64,000 nucleotides of DNA from Corynebacterium sp. TAE3-ERU12 (GTDB lineage Bacteria; Actinomycetota; Actinomycetes; Mycobacteriales; Mycobacteriaceae), in the NCBI RefSeq assembly GCF_019209905.1, contig NZ_JAHUTM010000001.1:682001-746000 (forward strand), in the 5' to 3' direction. Both the position numbers and the translations under genes were made by a program. Below are positions 25,008-32,222 of this stretch, piece after piece. Below the pieces are notes generated by a model. The model saw only the letters and a list, made by a program, of their open reading frames with translations. It searched no databases and had not been told where the DNA came from. The stretch's first letter is position 1. Every line of letters starts with the position of its first letter.

Positions 25008-25869
25008 GGGGGTTTCACCAGATAACGCTATTACAGGTGGTTCAGGACTGCGGGCGATGCAGTCCTCGACAGACGAACAGATTCGCAAACGCCTCCAAGA
25101 CCAGGTACGGAAACCGTTGGAGAAAGCTCGCGAGGGTTTTCTCGACGGTTTTCTACCGGCTCTGGGTGATGCTCTGCGTGGCAACCCACCGGAGGGGTAT
25201 TCCCCGATAGCTGCCGGTTTCCGTGATGGCCTGTCGTCATCGCTAGATGAGCTGGTGTTCGCCCCACTGGCGGAGGCATTCACAGGGTCCCCTGGTGAGC
25301 TGCCTGAAATCACATCGGCCATCGCAGACCAGCAATCCAAAACCCAAAAGCTCATCGATGAGCGTGGCCGGGGTTGCACGTATTCATCACGGAACATCGC
25401 CTACCGAGGGCGCGGGACCCACAGTGAGCGAGAGCGGATTCCGTTCACCGAACAGATCGGCCCACTGATTGGTGCAGCGATTGACCCGGCTGGAGGCGTA
25501 GTGATCCGCACGCCGGGGTCATGGCAAATCATCGCGAAGACCGGGGTGTCGGGCACGTCCGCGCCGGGCGGGAATTGGCAGCGCATGTGGATTGAGGTGT
25601 TTCGGGCTGACGGGTCACTGCTAGCGGAGTCATGGTCCACAGAGGTGATCGGCTCAGACCAGGGCACAAACATTGACGTGCTGCCTTTGGTGGTGTCGCC
25701 GGAGGACGCCGCCGAGGGTGTGACGGTGCGGGTGTACCAGGACGCGGGGCGCCATAGGTGGTTGCTGGGTGGTCATGGTTACACGTTGCTGCTGGTGCAG
25801 AAACAGTCTCGGTCTCGGGAGATGTCGACGGTGGATCCGGGGCACCCGGGCGATTGGACGGAGGAATAG
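24994..25869 (+). CDS. Minor tail protein
   Basis: 291 residues from the ATG at 24994, chosen because the upstream part of the frame reads as an out-of-frame shadow of the preceding gene. An N-terminal helical part ([37 protein letters not shown]) precedes a beta domain with a membrane- or sugar-binding look ([20 protein letters not shown]). The location in the tip module suggests a baseplate or fibre-attachment component. Confidence 0.72.
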   Translation: MTSPKGVSPDNAITGGSGLRAMQSSTDEQIRKRLQDQVRKPLEKAREGFLDGFLPALGDALRGNPPEGYSPIAAGFRDGLSSSLDELVFAPLAEAFTGSPGELPEITSAIADQQSKTQKLIDERGRGCTYSSRNIAYRGRGTHSERERIPFTEQIGPLIGAAIDPAGGVVIRTPGSWQIIAKTGVSGTSAPGGNWQRMWIEVFRADGSLLAESWSTEVIGSDQGTNIDVLPLVVSPEDAAEGVTVRVYQDAGRHRWLLGGHGYTLLLVQKQSRSREMSTVDPGHPGDWTEE

Positions 25870-25871
25870 GG

Positions 25872-27629
25872 ATGACGGTTCTTACTGGGGATTTTCGGGA
25901 TATTGCGGGGGAGGATGCGCGTGGCACCGTGACGTTGGTGTCTGCGGTTATTCGTCCTGCGGTTAATCAGCCGGGTGAGGTGGTGACTACGTCGCCGCAT
26001 GTGTTGCCGCTGGTTGGGGGTGTGTTTACGAGTCCTGAGCTGGATCCTGGCCCGGTGTTGGTGCAGCTGTCGTGTCAGGGGGTGTGGCATGAGTGGCGGA
26101 TTACGTTGCCGCAGGACGGCGCCCACTCACTGGCTGACTTGTTGGGTCAGGATGTGGATTGGGAGCCTGCGGTGGTGTCGCGGGTTGAGGCGGCGGCACG
26201 TGAGGTGCGGGAGGCGTTGGCGGCGGCTGAGGCTGCGGCGCAGCGTGCGGAGGCAGCGGCGGATTGCGCCGGGCCAGGTGGGTCGGGCGGGCCAGGCCCT
26301 GCAGGCCCACCTGGCCCTGAAGGCCCGCCCGGGCCGCCTGGCCCTGAAGGCCCGCCCGGGCCGCGTGGCCCCGAAGGTCCGATAGGTGAACCCGGACCGC
26401 CGGGTGCCCCCGGTGATGGTGTAGTAACTGCTGCTGTCGCGCCACATCACGTCCCGATGCTGACGGCGGCGCTACAAAAGGACCGTCCCGTCGGGATTCT
26501 TGTTGGGGCGTCCGGTGTTGCCGGTGTGGGTATCCCCGCGGGCGTTGACCGTGACCGGTTGAATCTGTGCGCGCGGTTGGAAATCATGTTGAATCGGTCA
26601 TGTGGTTTGCGTGATGACCGTCGGCCCTTGAGCTTGCGGGGCGATTCCACGCTCATCACTGGCGGCTCGGTTCCTGGTGATGGTCAACTCCGCCGTGGCC
26701 TCGGGGCCGCCCCGACCGTGCTGCAGGATGGGCAGACGGCAACCCTGGAGAGTCCCGGCCCGTGTACAGGGTTCTGGATCGGGCTGGCTGAGGGCATCGG
26801 GATTGGTGACGTGACCGTGACGGTCGATGACGGGTCACCCGAGGCGGCCGAGTTGGCCACTGGCCAGGTTGACGTGCCTATCGGCTGGATGGAGGGCACG
26901 AAAAAGAGTGACCGCGGGTTCACGGGGCTGCATAAAATTGAGGGCCTGCCGCGCAAAAAGCACACCGTGAAAATCAAGGTAACCGGCGGCCTCGCCGGGA
27001 TTGATTTCATCCATTGCCTGGACGATAACGAGGAGCGCGGCGCAATTCTGCTTAATGCTGGTTGGCCGGGGGCGACGCTGTTCGACCACGTGTACTACGA
27101 GGATATTCGGGGTCGCTTACTGTCGGTGCAGCCTGATTTTGTTGTGGTGTTCACCGGCGCTAACGATGAGACCCGCGGCACTGATGAGAAGAAATATCAG
27201 CAGGCCGTAAAGAATATCGTTCTGCACACGAAACATAGTGCCGGGCGTCCCTTGCCGGTGTTGTTTGTGTCGCAGCGAGCCGTGACACAGAACCCAGATT
27301 TCGACCGGTCAATCGTGACCCGTGCCCTCCAGGCGGCGGCGGATGATGACCCTAACCGGGTGGGCTATGCGTCGGGGGAGGATTTACTCGATGGTGATGT
27401 GGATCAACTCATCAAGTATGGGCTTGTCACCAATGATCGGGTGCATCCGACTGCCGCCGGTCATGGGGTCGCAGCTGAGGTGCTTGCTCAGGCGCTTGGT
27501 CTGTGGAACCGAGCAGCCCAGGTGGGCCGTACGCAGCCTGGGATGGTGACCGGGCAGGGTGTGACCCGGATTGTGGTTGGTGCCCCGCCGGACGACCCCG
27601 ACCCGAGCACGCTGTACGTGGAGGTTTAG
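25872..27629 (+). CDS. Tail fibre with collagen-like segment and SGNH hydrolase domain
   Basis: 585 residues. Residues 1-100 are a tail-attachment beta domain. Residues 104-130 form an Ala-rich helix ([24 protein letters not shown]). About 132-180 are Gly-X-Y collagen-like triplets. From 195 to the end is an SGNH/GDSL-type esterase fold: the first block reads VGILVGASG, block III is FTGANDE, and the last block [10 protein letters not shown] carries the Asp/His pair. The nucleophile block is atypical, so activity is uncertain. It likely trimerises through the collagen part and modifies or binds acylated cell-wall glycans. Confidence 0.82.
   Translation: MTVLTGDFRDIAGEDARGTVTLVSAVIRPAVNQPGEVVTTSPHVLPLVGGVFTSPELDPGPVLVQLSCQGVWHEWRITLPQDGAHSLADLLGQDVDWEPAVVSRVEAAAREVREALAAAEAAAQRAEAAADCAGPGGSGGPGPAGPPGPEGPPGPPGPEGPPGPRGPEGPIGEPGPPGAPGDGVVTAAVAPHHVPMLTAALQKDRPVGILVGASGVAGVGIPAGVDRDRLNLCARLEIMLNRSCGLRDDRRPLSLRGDSTLITGGSVPGDGQLRRGLGAAPTVLQDGQTATLESPGPCTGFWIGLAEGIGIGDVTVTVDDGSPEAAELATGQVDVPIGWMEGTKKSDRGFTGLHKIEGLPRKKHTVKIKVTGGLAGIDFIHCLDDNEERGAILLNAGWPGATLFDHVYYEDIRGRLLSVQPDFVVVFTGANDETRGTDEKKYQQAVKNIVLHTKHSAGRPLPVLFVSQRAVTQNPDFDRSIVTRALQAAADDDPNRVGYASGEDLLDGDVDQLIKYGLVTNDRVHPTAAGHGVAAEVLAQALGLWNRAAQVGRTQPGMVTGQGVTRIVVGAPPDDPDPSTLYVEV
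26312..26364 (+). repeat. 27-bp repeat in the collagen-like segment
   Basis: Two exact 26-bp copies (26312-26337 and 26339-26364) encode nine-residue Gly-Pro-Glu/Gly-Pro-Pro units, and a third diverged copy follows. The repeat is in frame, so slippage would change the length of the triple helix. Confidence 0.85.
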
Positions 27630-29048
27630 ATGCGGTTATCCAACATTTCGGCAGCCCACCTGGGCGGCGCCCCGGTAAAAAACGTGTGGCTGGGGTCAAC
27701 GCGCCTATGGCCTGCTGACACCATCAGCGTGGCGGAGCCATGGGAGCGGGGCTACGAGTTCGTGCGGTGGAAGTACGCTGACCGGGCTGTCGGCCCGGTC
27801 GCCCCACCCGCGAAGCCGTGGTCGCAGATCGTTACCGGCCTATCGTCACGTGAGCAGGCCTTTTGTGTCTGTCTCGCTGACGGGGGACTGGTCACTATCC
27901 GCGATGGGTCCCGTGAGGCGCTTGTTATCAGCCGCAGTGGGGCGACGGTTAGCGCCCGGTCGGTTGGCACGGCTGGCAGCACGGTTCGTGTTGATGCGGA
28001 GGTCAGCCGCCCGTGGTCGTGGGTTGAGGTGTTTACGACCCCTGATTGGCGCGGCTACCGCATCAATATCAGGCGCGTGGACGGCAGTTCGGTGAGTGGT
28101 GACAGTAACGGCGGCGCATTCAATCAGTCTGAAGAGGTGTTCCCTGAGGGCACGGCGTCGTTGACCATGTCAGGGAACGCATGCTTCCTGATGCTCGGTG
28201 AACATATCGGCCCCGATATGCGGCACTGGATTAGCACCCGCGAGATGTGGGAAACCCACACCACGGCAGGCCCGTGGAAGCGACACAGTATTGCTGGTGC
28301 AGTTGCGGAGGGCTGGTTGTACTCCGGTGCGCACGGCGGCGGTGGCGGCGGCGCGGGACGTTCCCGTGGCGGCCCGGGCGGCCAGGGCGGCGTATCGACC
28401 CTGGGGGCACTGTCGAGCGCTGACGGCACTGATTTCCCTGTGCCCGAGGGGTTTACCGGCACTATCCCCGGTTCCAGTGGTGGCGCAGGTGGTCACGGTG
28501 CCCCTGGAGCTGCTAGTACCCAGACCGCTGGTGGCCTCGGTGGGCACGGCGGCGGGGGCGGTGCAGGCGGCATCACCGGCGGCGCTGGTGGGCGCGGCGG
28601 TAACGGCGGCGATAGTGAGCACTCTGCGGGCGGATATGGCCACCATGGTGGCGCAGGCGGCGCCGGAGGGGTCACCGGTGGGGCAGGTGGCCCCGGCGGT
28701 GACGGCGGATCGAGTGCGAACGACCGCGGTGGAACCGGTGGTAGCGGCGGCAATGGTGGCCCAGGCCGGACTAGTGGAGGTGCCGGCGGCGACGGTGGCG
28801 CGGCTGGTGGAAGTGGTCAGGGATTCCCCGGGCGTCGTGGCGCGGCCGGTAAACGAGGCCCAACCGTTACCGACCTGCCCGAAGCATGCCCCACCGGTAT
28901 CCATATCGACCGGATGCCCGCCTCAGCCGATCTCGTTGTCGGCAACGGGGGAGCAGGCGGCAAAGCCGCCCCCGGCGGAACCAACGGCCAACCCGGCACC
29001 CCAGGCGGCCTCATCGTCCACTACTACATTCCTGAACCAACTGAATAA
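27630..29048 (+). CDS. Minor tail protein with glycine-rich tip
   Basis: 472 residues starting directly after the fibre stop. The first 28 residues (RLSNISAAHLGGAPVKNVWLG) are a common phage tail-module opening. A folded domain follows to about 215. The rest is dominated by Gly-Gly-X runs broken by short polar loops, ending in GGLIVHYYIPE. This layout resembles polyglycine-II sandwich adhesins at phage tail tips (as in T-even gp38-type adhesins). A receptor-binding tip is inferred. Low-complexity DNA here creates long false antisense frames. Confidence 0.75.
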   Translation: MRLSNISAAHLGGAPVKNVWLGSTRLWPADTISVAEPWERGYEFVRWKYADRAVGPVAPPAKPWSQIVTGLSSREQAFCVCLADGGLVTIRDGSREALVISRSGATVSARSVGTAGSTVRVDAEVSRPWSWVEVFTTPDWRGYRINIRRVDGSSVSGDSNGGAFNQSEEVFPEGTASLTMSGNACFLMLGEHIGPDMRHWISTREMWETHTTAGPWKRHSIAGAVAEGWLYSGAHGGGGGGAGRSRGGPGGQGGVSTLGALSSADGTDFPVPEGFTGTIPGSSGGAGGHGAPGAASTQTAGGLGGHGGGGGAGGITGGAGGRGGNGGDSEHSAGGYGHHGGAGGAGGVTGGAGGPGGDGGSSANDRGGTGGSGGNGGPGRTSGGAGGDGGAAGGSGQGFPGRRGAAGKRGPTVTDLPEACPTGIHIDRMPASADLVVGNGGAGGKAAPGGTNGQPGTPGGLIVHYYIPEPTE

Positions 29049-29056
29049 CCCACCAC

Positions 29057-29080
29057 AACCCCGCCACCGAGCGGGGTTTA
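29057..29080 (+). terminator. Rho-independent terminator after tail genes
   Basis: AACCCCGC at 29057-29064 pairs with GCGGGGTT at 29071-29078 around a 6-nt loop, followed by T. It separates the tail tip genes from the lysis module. Confidence 0.75.
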
Positions 29081-29100
29081 CGCATATCTAGGAGAAAAAC

Positions 29101-30531
29101 ATGCAGACGGTCATTGATTACAGTGCCGGGGTTCCCCGCGCCGAGAAGGTGGCTTCCGCAGGGTTCGCCGGTGCGGTGCGGTATATCAGCCCGCCACGCG
29201 AGTCATGGATGCGCGGCAAGCCCATCGAGCCTGCGGAGCAACGCGACTACACCGGGCACGGACTGGCTACCGCGTTCGTGTGGCAGTTCGGCAAGGAGAA
29301 ACACCCTGACGCGATGCGTGGTGCCCGCGGCGGCGAGCTGGACGCGAAAGCCGCCCAAGCACAGCTCGATAAGCTCGGGTGCAGCCGCCACCCGGTGTTC
29401 TTCGCCGTGGACTTCGACATCACCCTGAACCAATGGAACAAGGTGGCTGCGGACTATTTCCGCGCGGCCGGCAAGGTTCTCGGCCCTGAACGAGTCGGCA
29501 TCTACGGCCACAGTCGCGTTATCGCCTGGGCTGCCCAGGACGGTGTCATTGCTGCCCTGGGTGGTGGCCGGCATCTCGCCTGGCAGACCGCGGCGTGGTC
29601 GCACGGTGAACGCGCCCCAGAGGCGGTCCTGTACCAGCGGCGCGGCACCGTGTCTGTGGACGGCGTCGAGTGTGACGTCAACGAGGTCCTGCACAGTTTC
29701 TGGGGCCAACATCCCGTGAAGGCCGTCCAGACTGCGGCCAAACTGGACCGGGGATGGGACGTTGACCTGTCGCACATGATCCCCTTTGGTCGCCCAACTC
29801 GGTTGCCGAAGCGCTTCATTGTCGTACACACCACCGAGAACGACCCGTGGACCTGCCGGTCCATCAACATCGTCAGGTACCAGCAGCGCAGCCAGTCCGG
29901 CTCATACCACCGCCTGGTCGATACCACCGGCGCCATCACCTTGGAAAACACCGACGATTGGCAGGTCTGGGCCACGGCCAACCGCGGCAATGACATTGCC
30001 CTGCACGTGTCGCTGTGCGCCCGCGCCGCCATGACCCGCGAGCAGTGGCTCCAACACCCCAAGATGCTGGAGGGCTGCGCCCGAGTCATCGCGTACTGGT
30101 GTCGCACCTACAACATCCCGTGCGAGAAGCGCAGCCAGGCCGAGTTCGGCCGCTATGTCCACGGTGTCGGTGGTCACCGAGACGCCCGAGCCTGGGGCAC
30201 CACCGACCACACCGACCCCGGCCCCAATTTCCCATACGACATTGTCCTGGCCCGTGCCCGACAGCTCATGGACGAGGCCACCGGCGAGCAGGTCATCGCC
30301 GAGCCAGACATGCCCGAGCCCGAGCCGGACACCCCGGAGCTGCCCCCGTGCCCCGAGGGACACATCCGCAGCTTGGTTGACCCCAGGGTGGTTCTCACTC
30401 GTGACCAGGCAATTCAGGTGATCGACAAGACCCTGTTCGAGGTGCGCCACGCCGTGCAGCGACTCGCCGAGGCACAGGGCATTGACTACCAGGCAGACGT
30501 CCTGGACCCCATCAACAACCTCCGAAAGTAG
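29101..30531 (+). CDS. lysA: Endolysin: DUF1906-like glycosidase plus Ami_2 amidase
   Basis: 476 residues behind TAGGAGAA. Residues 1-195 match the DUF1906/Rv2525c-like glycoside-hydrolase-type domain (TVIDYSAGVPRAEKVASAGF, FFAVDFD, YGHSRVI). Residues 230-400 are a zinc amidase of the Amidase_2 type: His in FIVVHTTEN (about 241), His in IALHVSLCA, and HRDARAWG near 358 with the following DPGPNFP. A Pro/Glu linker leads to a C-terminal helical region. It would cut peptidoglycan at two bonds during lysis. The holin candidates are the next two genes. Confidence 0.9.
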   Translation: MQTVIDYSAGVPRAEKVASAGFAGAVRYISPPRESWMRGKPIEPAEQRDYTGHGLATAFVWQFGKEKHPDAMRGARGGELDAKAAQAQLDKLGCSRHPVFFAVDFDITLNQWNKVAADYFRAAGKVLGPERVGIYGHSRVIAWAAQDGVIAALGGGRHLAWQTAAWSHGERAPEAVLYQRRGTVSVDGVECDVNEVLHSFWGQHPVKAVQTAAKLDRGWDVDLSHMIPFGRPTRLPKRFIVVHTTENDPWTCRSINIVRYQQRSQSGSYHRLVDTTGAITLENTDDWQVWATANRGNDIALHVSLCARAAMTREQWLQHPKMLEGCARVIAYWCRTYNIPCEKRSQAEFGRYVHGVGGHRDARAWGTTDHTDPGPNFPYDIVLARARQLMDEATGEQVIAEPDMPEPEPDTPELPPCPEGHIRSLVDPRVVLTRDQAIQVIDKTLFEVRHAVQRLAEAQGIDYQADVLDPINNLRK

Positions 30532-30538
30532 GAACACC

Positions 30539-30943
30539 ATGAACATTTCCAAGAACCAGATCCCCTGGATTACCCGTAAGTCCGTGTACCTGCTCACCGG
30601 CATAGCTGGCCTGGTGCTTGTGCTCACCGGCAAGGCAAGCCCTGAGCAGGCCGACTCTGCTATCAACGCCGATGCCATCTACACCGCCGTGTCAACTCTG
30701 GCCCTTGGTATGGCTGGTCTGCTCACCGGCGCGAACTCTGACGCCCGGGAGGTCGAGTCCCGTGAGGTGATCGAGAACCACATCCCCATGCCCACCCCTG
30801 AGGTCGATGCCGCAATTAATCGCGTGGAGGAGGCTGCTCGCCGCGTGGCCGAGATTGTCGGTGAGCCGATTGCCTCAGGCCATGACGGTCGAGCTATCGA
30901 CCGGCTGGCTGCCGATGTGTCTGGTCGGCATCGGGCGGAGTGA
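30539..30943 (+). CDS. Holin candidate
   Basis: 134 residues behind TAGGAACACC. Two hydrophobic segments (about residues 16-32 and 46-64, YLLTGIAGLVLVLTG and AVSTLALGMAGLLTG) precede a long charged, helical C-terminal tail. Position directly after the endolysin supports a holin. No signal peptide is apparent. Confidence 0.75.
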   Translation: MNISKNQIPWITRKSVYLLTGIAGLVLVLTGKASPEQADSAINADAIYTAVSTLALGMAGLLTGANSDAREVESREVIENHIPMPTPEVDAAINRVEEAARRVAEIVGEPIASGHDGRAIDRLAADVSGRHRAE

Positions 30944-30947
30944 CGCG

Positions 30948-31418
30948 GTGGCTATGCATCGTGTGATTGTGTTGCCTCGTGTGGTGTCCGCTGTATGGGC
31001 GCTATGGGCGTGGGCAACCATGATCGCTTACTTCCATGAGACCCCCGAGCAGTTGTTCGCGGTGGCGCGACTGCTGCCCGGGCACGCTGTGCCCGTGGTG
31101 TGGGGCATAGCCGCAACGCTCATGACCATTGGGGCTGTCATTCCACCCGGCGGAACCGTCGGTGGCATCGCCCGCATCAGCCGCAGTGTTGGAATGACGC
31201 TGACGGCCGGGCTGTTGTGTGGGTGGGGGATGGCCTATCTGTGCGACTCCATGGACCAACAGAACCGACTGTGGGTGAGCGCAAAGAACTACTTCCTGTT
31301 GGCCCTTGTCGCCATGGCATGCGGTCTCATCGTCGGACGAAACACCGGTCGCACGCTGGAATCACAGGTTCCCGATCTTCCGGAGGTGCCTGGCTCCGAC
31401 GACAGTCGAGAGGGGTGA
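30948..31418 (+). CDS. Second phage membrane protein of the lysis module
   Basis: 156 residues from the GTG at 30948 (CGGAG seven bases upstream; the ATG at 30954 is the alternative). Four membrane segments are visible (VVSAVWALWAWATMIAYF, VVWGIAATLMTIGAVI, MTLTAGLLCGWGMAYL, YFLLALVAMACGLIVG). It may be a second holin, an antiholin or a membrane anchor for lysis timing. Confidence 0.65.
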   Translation: MAMHRVIVLPRVVSAVWALWAWATMIAYFHETPEQLFAVARLLPGHAVPVVWGIAATLMTIGAVIPPGGTVGGIARISRSVGMTLTAGLLCGWGMAYLCDSMDQQNRLWVSAKNYFLLALVAMACGLIVGRNTGRTLESQVPDLPEVPGSDDSREG

Positions 31419-31421
31419 AGC

Positions 31422-31814
31422 GTGGACCCGTCAATTGTCGTTGCAGTTATTGCCCTTGTCGGATCGGTTGTTGGCGCGTGGTTCTCCTGGCGTGGGACGC
31501 ACGAGGAAACTGCGACCTCGCAGCAAGAGGAGTTCAACACTCGAGTGTTTAACCGTCTCGCAGACGTGGAGAGTCGCCTCCAGACGATGGATAAGCAGTT
31601 GGGGGAGACACAGAAGCAGTTAATGACTGCCGAATGGAACGCTCACGAGTTGATGCTGGAGTTGTCGCGGGCGATTCACGCGTTGCAGGCCGTGATGGTG
31701 TGGATAGACGCGGGCGCGAAGCCGCCGCCGCCGGAGGTGAAACCGGTTTTGGTGCAGCTTCAGAAGGTTGTGGAAGCAACTGGCCCTCATCCGCGTGAAC
31801 CCCCGGCCCAGTAA
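31422..31814 (+). CDS. Single-pass membrane protein with coiled coil (DUF2746-like)
   Basis: 130 residues from a GTG behind GAGGGG. An N-terminal membrane segment (IVVAVIALVGSVVGAWFSW) is followed by a coiled coil (residues 35-85, RLADVESRLQTMDKQLGETQKQL). Proteins of this layout follow lysin genes in actinophages (DUF2746-like) and are thought to act in lysis. It is the last gene of the prophage. Confidence 0.7.
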   Translation: MDPSIVVAVIALVGSVVGAWFSWRGTHEETATSQQEEFNTRVFNRLADVESRLQTMDKQLGETQKQLMTAEWNAHELMLELSRAIHALQAVMVWIDAGAKPPPPEVKPVLVQLQKVVEATGPHPREPPAQ

Positions 31815-31820
31815 CGGAAT

Positions 31821-31857
31821 AGCGCCCCTCTGCCTGAACGGCGGAGGGGCGCTTTTT
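31821..31857 (+). terminator. Rho-independent terminator of the late operon
   Basis: AGCGCCCCTC at 31821-31830 pairs exactly with 31844-31853, followed by TTTTT. It ends rightward phage transcription before the att region and protects the tRNA gene from antisense reading. Confidence 0.88.
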
Positions 31858-31874
31858 CCGTGTTCAGGGGTCGG

Positions 31875-31960
31875 TTTTTGTGGCTCATTTTTGGCTCACT
31901 TTTGGCTCAGAACCGCGCAGAAACCGGCATAAATAGGCGTAAAGCTCAACGCCTTAAAAA
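31875..31960. other. Prophage attachment-site arm region
   Basis: Three copies of TGGCTCA, each preceded by TTT or TTG, begin at 31881, 31892 and 31903. The 11-bp spacing is one helical turn. A 6-bp inverted repeat (AGGCGT at 31935-31940 with ACGCCT at 31949-31954) follows. The cluster lies between the last phage gene and the 3' end of an intact tRNA-Arg, where tyrosine-integrase arm sites are found. The crossover core, by analogy, should lie in the 3' half of the tRNA. The other att site is outside the window. Confidence 0.6.
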
Positions 31961-31970
31961 CACGAAAAAG

Positions 31971-32010
31971 CCCCAACTACCAGGTAAAACCACTGGTAGT
32001 TGGGGGTTTT
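31971..32010. terminator. Bidirectional terminator downstream of tRNA-Arg
   Basis: A 13-bp stem (31971-31983 with 31993-32005) is flanked by T-rich runs on both strands (GGGGGTTTT rightward, GGGGCTTTTT leftward). It ends transcription of the leftward tRNA and of any rightward phage read-through. Confidence 0.85.
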
Positions 32011-32017
32011 CCGCTAG

Positions 32018-32091
32018 CGCCCCCAGTAGGACTCGAACCCACGACCCGCCGGGTAGAAGCCGGCTGCTCTAATCCACTGAGCTATAGGGGC
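32018..32091 (-). tRNA. tRNA-Arg (anticodon TCT), integration site of the prophage
   Basis: Reading leftward, a 74-nt cloverleaf is complete: acceptor GCCCCTA/TGGGGGC, D arm GCTC/GAGC, anticodon stem GCCGG/CCGGC with loop CTTCTAC (anticodon TCT, reads AGA), and T arm GTGGG/CCTAC with loop TTCGAGT. No CCA is encoded. Its 3' end faces the prophage, and the gene is intact at this junction, as expected when phage att supplies or preserves the tRNA 3' end. Confidence 0.93.
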
Positions 32092-32222
32092 TTTGAGCGC
32101 TCATGTCGCCCACCGGTCGCGCCTACGCGGGTTGATACGCGCAGGGGAGCCGGTCTGCGCCGAATTCTAACGGGTATGCCCGATAGGTTCTACGAGGCCC
32201 TGAAAGTATTACCGTTGACGGT

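Larger units (their letters stand above)
1..32018 (+). mobile_element. Prophage of a siphovirus-type (HK97-fold) phage, right part
   Basis: A contiguous block of phage genes runs from the left edge of the window to the 3' end of a tRNA-Arg gene. It has a complete head module (terminase, portal, MuF, scaffold, capsid), a siphoviral tail module (tube, frameshifted chaperones, tape measure, tips) and a lysis module, in the usual order. The right boundary is placed at the tRNA because the core bacterial genes begin directly behind it and arm-type repeats lie just inside. The left boundary, integrase and repressor are not in the window. All major morphogenesis genes are open, so the element looks intact rather than decayed. 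Confidence 0.93.

Noticed and set aside
26101..26450. Minus-strand frames opposite the collagen-like segment
   Set aside because: Low-complexity shadows of the Gly-X-Y coding sequence.
28170..29014. Long frames on both strands within the glycine-rich tail gene
   Set aside because: They are products of GGC/GGT repeat DNA read in other frames; only the plus frame at 27630-29048 has a start in register and a folded N-terminal domain.
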